From positions 4,091,019 to 4,155,018 of the forward strand of contig NZ_LT669941.1 in the NCBI RefSeq assembly GCF_900128505.1: a stretch of DNA of 64,000 bases. The letters are read 5' to 3'. Made by a program: the position numbers and the translations under genes. Below the pieces are notes generated by a model. It had not been told where the DNA came from, searched no databases, and saw only the letters and a list, made by a program, of their open reading frames with translations. Every line of letters starts with the position of its first letter. Within the stretch, counting starts at the first letter, position 1. Positions 60,362-64,000 of the stretch are shown piece after piece. Source of the DNA: Parabacteroides timonensis (GTDB taxonomy: Bacteria > Bacteroidota > Bacteroidia > Bacteroidales > Tannerellaceae).

Positions 60362-61606
60362 TTAATCCGTCATATTTGCCACTTTCGGACGAAGGAAACA
60401 TATCTGGATCAGCAAAGCAATGGCTACAAGACCTGCCAGCATGGCAAAATCATGTCCCAGATTTCCGGCATCCGTCGATCTGCCCAGTAGATCCGTGATG
60501 GCAGCTCCGGCAAATACTCCCGTCATGTTCATGATACCGTAAGCTGTGGCACGATAGCGGGGAGAAATGAACTGGCAGAGGATCGGCATGTTGTTTGCAT
60601 CAAAGATACCGAAACCGACGCCGAAGCAAAGTCCGCCTCCTACAATCATTGGGAAGTTATGTCCGAAACCGAGCAATAATAGCGATGGAATGGTCAAAGC
60701 CAGTCCGATTGCTCCGGTATAGACACGACCACGTACATTCGTCTGTATCCATTTGTCTGACAGGATGCCACCGACGATAACACCGATAAACGATGACAAA
60801 GCGATCGTGATGGTCGACAGTGGTCCGGCTTCCGACATATCTATGGATAAGTTTTCCGAGAACAGGGTCGGCAGCCAGTTTTTCGTTGCCCAACCCGGCA
60901 AGCTGGGAGTTGCAAAATAAAGCAGGATGATCCAGAATGATATATTGGTAAACAGCATCCCCATCCCTTTGAGGGCTCCTTTGACCGGATTCTCGACGGC
61001 TGCACCGACTTCTTTGATCTTATGAACGATATGGTCTTTCTTGTCTTTCAGAAACAGGATCAGGATGACACTGTAGGCGATTCCGACAATACCGAACCAG
61101 TGGAAAGTCGTTTCCCAGGTGAAAGCGCTTGCTACCGTGGCTCCGAAGCCTCCGAGAGCCTGGCCGGTGTAAAGACCGGTCATGTGGATACCCACTGCCA
61201 GTGAACGGGTTTTTCCCTGGTGATAGTCGGTAATCAAAGATAATCCGGCAGGGATATACAAAGCTTCACTTACTCCCATCAAGGCACGCAGGAAATAAAT
61301 CTGGTTGAATGTGGTACAGTAGCCCATCATCAGTGTAACAAACGACCAGACGAATAAACTACCAACGATCAGCCATTTGCGGTTTACCCTGTCGGCAATC
61401 ATACCTGCTACAGGGCTCATGAATCCGTAAATCCAGAGGAATACGGCCATCAGACGACCGAAGTTGGCTGCCGATTCCAGTTCGGTGATGTCGATCATCA
61501 TCGCATCTTTCATGGTGGAGAGCATCTGCCGGTCCATATAGTTCAGTAGAGCTACTCCCCATAACAGACCGACAACGACCCAGGGATATATCTTTTTATT
61601 ATTCAT
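60362..61606 (-). CDS. nanT: major facilitator superfamily sialic acid transporter (NanT-like)
   Basis: This 414-residue permease has 12 predicted membrane helices. The first begins VVVGLLWGVALLNYMDRQML, which includes the MFS sugar-acid motif with Asp-Arg, and a typical loop motif reads GMIADRVNRKWLIVG. Position between the epimerase and sialidase genes identifies it as the N-acetylneuraminate importer of this operon, equivalent to NanT. It would work in the inner membrane after the sugar has crossed the outer membrane; no SusC/SusD (NanO/NanU) pair for this operon is in the window. Substrate assignment is by context. Confidence 0.85.
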   Translation of the reverse strand: MNNKKIYPWVVVGLLWGVALLNYMDRQMLSTMKDAMMIDITELESAANFGRLMAVFLWIYGFMSPVAGMIADRVNRKWLIVGSLFVWSFVTLMMGYCTTFNQIYFLRALMGVSEALYIPAGLSLITDYHQGKTRSLAVGIHMTGLYTGQALGGFGATVASAFTWETTFHWFGIVGIAYSVILILFLKDKKDHIVHKIKEVGAAVENPVKGALKGMGMLFTNISFWIILLYFATPSLPGWATKNWLPTLFSENLSIDMSEAGPLSTITIALSSFIGVIVGGILSDKWIQTNVRGRVYTGAIGLALTIPSLLLLGFGHNFPMIVGGGLCFGVGFGIFDANNMPILCQFISPRYRATAYGIMNMTGVFAGAAITDLLGRSTDAGNLGHDFAMLAGLVAIALLIQICFLRPKVANMTD

Positions 61607-61655
61607 TTCGTTCTATTTTATAAGGTGAAAACAAAGTTTGGTTAGGCTGTTCATA

Positions 61656-62858
61656 TTATTTTGAAAGAATTTCTTGGCAAAGCAAGTTACATTTCAGAAG
61701 CATCCGGGGGATGTGGAACGGGCCTTTGTACATATTGCCTTTGGCTGGCTGGGAGAGAGTTCCGTCGTAGTGGAAATAGCCATACCATTCGCCATACTCC
61801 CTGTCCGGAAAGCGGGCATAGGTATATTCGTTGATCATCCGGTGCATTTCCAGATATTTACTGTCGCCGGTGGCTTCATAGGCATACAATGTGGCGATAA
61901 TGGCTTCGCATTGGGGCCACCAGAATTTCATATCGTGCCAGTATTCCTGCTGAGGCAGGTTCTTGCAATCTTTGAAATAAGAGATTCCGCCATATGTTTT
62001 ATCCCAGCCCCATTCCCACGCCCAGTTGAGGATGGTCAGTCCCATCTCTTTCAGTTCGGGATCCCAGTTCCGGTATTTGGCTTCTTCCAGAATGAACCAG
62101 GCTGTTTCGATGGAATGGCCCGGATTGATTGTACGGCCGGGGATCGAATCGATAAATTCACCGTTCGGCCCTACTGTTTCGAGGATGGTCTTGAACTCCG
62201 GTTTCATGAAATCCCGGCGTAGCTCGGCGATGGATTCGTCTATCTGTTTGGTGAGGATCTCATCATCGGTCGCCTCGCGGATACGGGCAGCCGTATCGAT
62301 CAGGATCATGCAAATGGAATGTCCTTTGGCAACAAAGCCTTCACGGAACTTGGGTTCCAGTAATCCCGGTGTATTTTTATAATAAAGAACCTGCTTGAAC
62401 AGTTTAACAGCTTTCTCTGCATAACTCTTATCACCCGAAGCGATCGCGTATTGAGCCATGGCAATGGCTGCAAATGTTTCGGAGAATACATATCTTCTTT
62501 TACGTACCGGGACACCGGTTGCCGTTACTTCATAAAACATACGTCCGTCTGTGTCAAAACAGTATTTCTCAATGAAGTCAATACCGTTTTTACAGGCCTG
62601 TAACCATTCTTCCCGTTTTTCAATGTTGTTGTAAGCGTATGCCAGTATAAAGGCGAATCGTCCCTGGAACCAAACCGATTTGTTTGAATCCATCAAGGAG
62701 CCGTCCCTGTCCAGACAGGTGAAATATCCGCCGTTTTCCTTATCGATGCCATATTTCAACCAGAAAGGTATGATATCGTTCAGGAAATCGTTTTTGTAGA
62801 CGTTGCCCCAATAGCCGAGATAGTCGGTTGGCTGGGATATATTTGTCTTTGCGTCCAT
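61656..62858 (-). CDS. nanE: N-acylglucosamine 2-epimerase family protein
   Basis: The 400-residue (alpha/alpha)6-barrel protein matches the AGE family: NDIIPFWLKYGIDKENGGYF, YAYNNIEKREEWL, GHSICMILIDTAARI, INPGHSIETAWFILEEA and YWHDMKFWWPQCEAI. The two conserved His lie in the GHS motifs. In sialic acid catabolism it converts N-acetylmannosamine, the product of the lyase, to N-acetylglucosamine. It is encoded six bases after nanA. The protein is of the AGE type, not the TIM-barrel NanE of enterobacteria, so the symbol is used in the functional sense. Confidence 0.92.
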   Translation of the reverse strand: MDAKTNISQPTDYLGYWGNVYKNDFLNDIIPFWLKYGIDKENGGYFTCLDRDGSLMDSNKSVWFQGRFAFILAYAYNNIEKREEWLQACKNGIDFIEKYCFDTDGRMFYEVTATGVPVRKRRYVFSETFAAIAMAQYAIASGDKSYAEKAVKLFKQVLYYKNTPGLLEPKFREGFVAKGHSICMILIDTAARIREATDDEILTKQIDESIAELRRDFMKPEFKTILETVGPNGEFIDSIPGRTINPGHSIETAWFILEEAKYRNWDPELKEMGLTILNWAWEWGWDKTYGGISYFKDCKNLPQQEYWHDMKFWWPQCEAIIATLYAYEATGDSKYLEMHRMINEYTYARFPDREYGEWYGYFHYDGTLSQPAKGNMYKGPFHIPRMLLKCNLLCQEILSK

Positions 62859-62864
62859 ATTACA

Positions 62865-63782
62865 TTAGAATTTGTTACATCTTTCGAAGAAGTTGATTGC
62901 TTCCAGTTCTGCTTTCATTGTAGCTTCTTCCGCATCTGTCATATTCTGGAACGGAGTACGGTTTTTACCAAGATCCAGACCGATCAGTTTCATGATGCGT
63001 TTACCCCCTACGATATTTCCACGGAAATGGCAGATCACGTTGATGACTTCCTGTGAGAAGTTTTGTTTTTCGCGGGCTGTTTCCAGGTCTCCGGCTTTCC
63101 ATGCTTCGATAATGCCTACCAATTCTTTTCCATTGTAGTTGGTAGTTCCTCCGATACCGCCCTGGGCTCCCCCCATAGCCAGGCATGGCAGAATTGTTTC
63201 GTCCTGTCCGTGTAGCATGTCGAATTTACCGTCTTTATATAACCGGCACTGATTGTATTCGTACAAGCTTTCATACGTATATTTAATACCGGCGAAATTA
63301 GGAATCCGTCCGTCTACTGTTTTCAGGAAATCGACCATAGAAAGGAATGCACCGTTGAATGCCGGGATATGATAATAATAGAAAGGTAGTTCCGGTGCAC
63401 CGCAGGCAATTTCTTCGCAATACTTTACCAGTTCTTCCACGCGATTCACTTTAGGGAAAGGAGAAGCCATTGCTCCGATACCCCACGCTCCAATCTTTTG
63501 GGCATGAGCAGCCAGGTTTCGGCTTGTCTTTACACAGGTGCTTCCGACATGTACGATTACTTTGAATCCTTCCGGGGCAACTTCCACCCATCTTTCGGCC
63601 AGCTTCATGCGTTCTTCTTCATTCAGCATATAGCCTTCGCCAGATGATCCGTTAATAAAAACTCCTTTTAATCCGTTATTAACAAGAAGTTTTGCATAAG
63701 CTTCGATGGGTTCGTAGTTCACTTCTCCATTTTCATAAAACGGAGTAAAAGGGGCATCGATCAGACCTTTAATTCTTTCCAT
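62865..63782 (-). CDS. nanA: N-acetylneuraminate lyase
   Basis: The 305-residue enzyme belongs to the DHDPS/NAL family. It has the sugar-acid-binding GSSGEGYML (about 46-54), the catalytic tyrosine in YYYHIPAF, and the Schiff-base lysine Lys167 in FAGIKYTYES. It splits N-acetylneuraminate into N-acetylmannosamine and pyruvate. Lyase-specific residues rather than the DHDPS set are seen, and the epimerase gene follows six bases downstream, so the call is firm. It is the first gene of the operon in this window and starts from a region with a TATATTTG box. Confidence 0.95.
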   Translation of the reverse strand: MERIKGLIDAPFTPFYENGEVNYEPIEAYAKLLVNNGLKGVFINGSSGEGYMLNEEERMKLAERWVEVAPEGFKVIVHVGSTCVKTSRNLAAHAQKIGAWGIGAMASPFPKVNRVEELVKYCEEIACGAPELPFYYYHIPAFNGAFLSMVDFLKTVDGRIPNFAGIKYTYESLYEYNQCRLYKDGKFDMLHGQDETILPCLAMGGAQGGIGGTTNYNGKELVGIIEAWKAGDLETAREKQNFSQEVINVICHFRGNIVGGKRIMKLIGLDLGKNRTPFQNMTDAEEATMKAELEAINFFERCNKF

Positions 63783-64000
63783 GGGATGTAGTATTTTAGT
63801 AGTTATTATGTGTGATATTTTAAATATGCAGCAAATATAAATAAAATAATTTAATAATTGTGGTTTTCTTAAGGTTATTATTTATTAATATCTCAATGAT
63901 AATATAAACAGCTTTATTGGTGTCTTTATCTGGAATTTAAGACTTTGTAAGTAGGATGTAATGAATAGTAAGGTTTTGGTCTCTCTTTTGACCGATAGTT
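63783..64000. other. AT-rich region upstream of the sialic acid operon
   Basis: No gene is seen. The left part holds the promoter candidate of nanA; the rest is AT-rich without clear repeats. The window ends here, so any regulator or NanO/NanU transporter genes further on cannot be excluded. Confidence 0.6.
63832..63839 (-). promoter_or_regulatory. -7 box of the sialic acid operon
   Basis: On the minus strand the bases read TATATTTG, matching TAnnTTTG, giving a leader of about 40 bases before the nanA ATG at 63782. No -33 TTG is found, consistent with a regulated promoter. Confidence 0.45.

Noticed and set aside
1..64000. tRNA or rRNA genes
   Set aside because: All gaps were read by eye for cloverleaf and rRNA signatures and none was convincing; a dedicated scan could still find one.

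Overview
The window is chromosomal DNA of a gut-type Bacteroidales bacterium, most probably Parabacteroides or a close Tannerellaceae relative. This is inferred from two SusC/SusD pairs, a hybrid two-component regulator, FecI/FecR-type sigma/anti-sigma control of a SusC receptor, a fimbrillin-like lipoprotein, a Tannerella/Bacteroides-style sialic acid operon, and promoters of the Bacteroidetes form (TTG, about 20 bp, TAnnTTTG). No tRNA, rRNA, CRISPR array or intact insertion sequence was recognised.

Region by region: (1) 691-12257 (+) is a polysaccharide utilization locus (PUL): ECF sigma factor, FecR anti-sigma factor, STN-containing SusC, SusD, and three exported carbohydrate-active proteins (a clan GH-A hydrolase, a GH130-like propeller and an (alpha/alpha)6 glycosidase). 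(2) 12264-16800 holds a structured 139-bp inverted-repeat element, a fimbrillin-like lipoprotein, a membrane-anchored AraC-type regulator, a membrane acyltransferase and two possible very small genes. (3) 16806-28544 is a compact second PUL (GH3, SusD, SusC) divergent from its hybrid two-component regulator. (4) 28590-40270 is housekeeping: YchF, GNAT, DNA polymerase I, a polyprenyl diphosphate synthase, a tight uvrC-dtd-mazG-deoC run, and mnmG, with an exact match to the parS chromosome-partition site between mnmG and uvrC. (5) 40381-45654 has two adjacent LytS/LytTR two-component systems, one with a very large periplasmic sensor ending in a thioredoxin-like segment. (6) 45862-52638 has an AT-rich DUF1016 nuclease-like gene, ybeY, a spore-maturation-type membrane protein, a dehydrogenase/AlkD/TIGR02757 operon and a DUF4143 ATPase. 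(7) 52679-53291 is a repeat-rich intergenic island. (8) 53300-63782 (-) is a complete sialic acid operon: lyase, epimerase, transporter, sialidase, hexosaminidase, two-domain acetylesterase and mutarotase.

How the genes fit together: the sialidase and hexosaminidase trim host glycans, the esterase removes O-acetyl groups, the mutarotase equilibrates sialic acid anomers, the MFS protein imports the sugar, and the lyase plus epimerase convert it to N-acetylmannosamine and N-acetylglucosamine for amino-sugar metabolism. The first PUL is probably switched on by its own receptor through the STN domain, FecR and the sigma factor. The second is switched on by periplasmic sugar sensing in the hybrid kinase, and its GH3 gene also appears to have its own promoter inside an inverted repeat.

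The least explained parts are the first PUL, the 139-bp inverted-repeat element, the thioredoxin-like LytS kinase and the several palindromic or tandem intergenic arrays. All functional calls come from reading motifs by eye; no database search was run.
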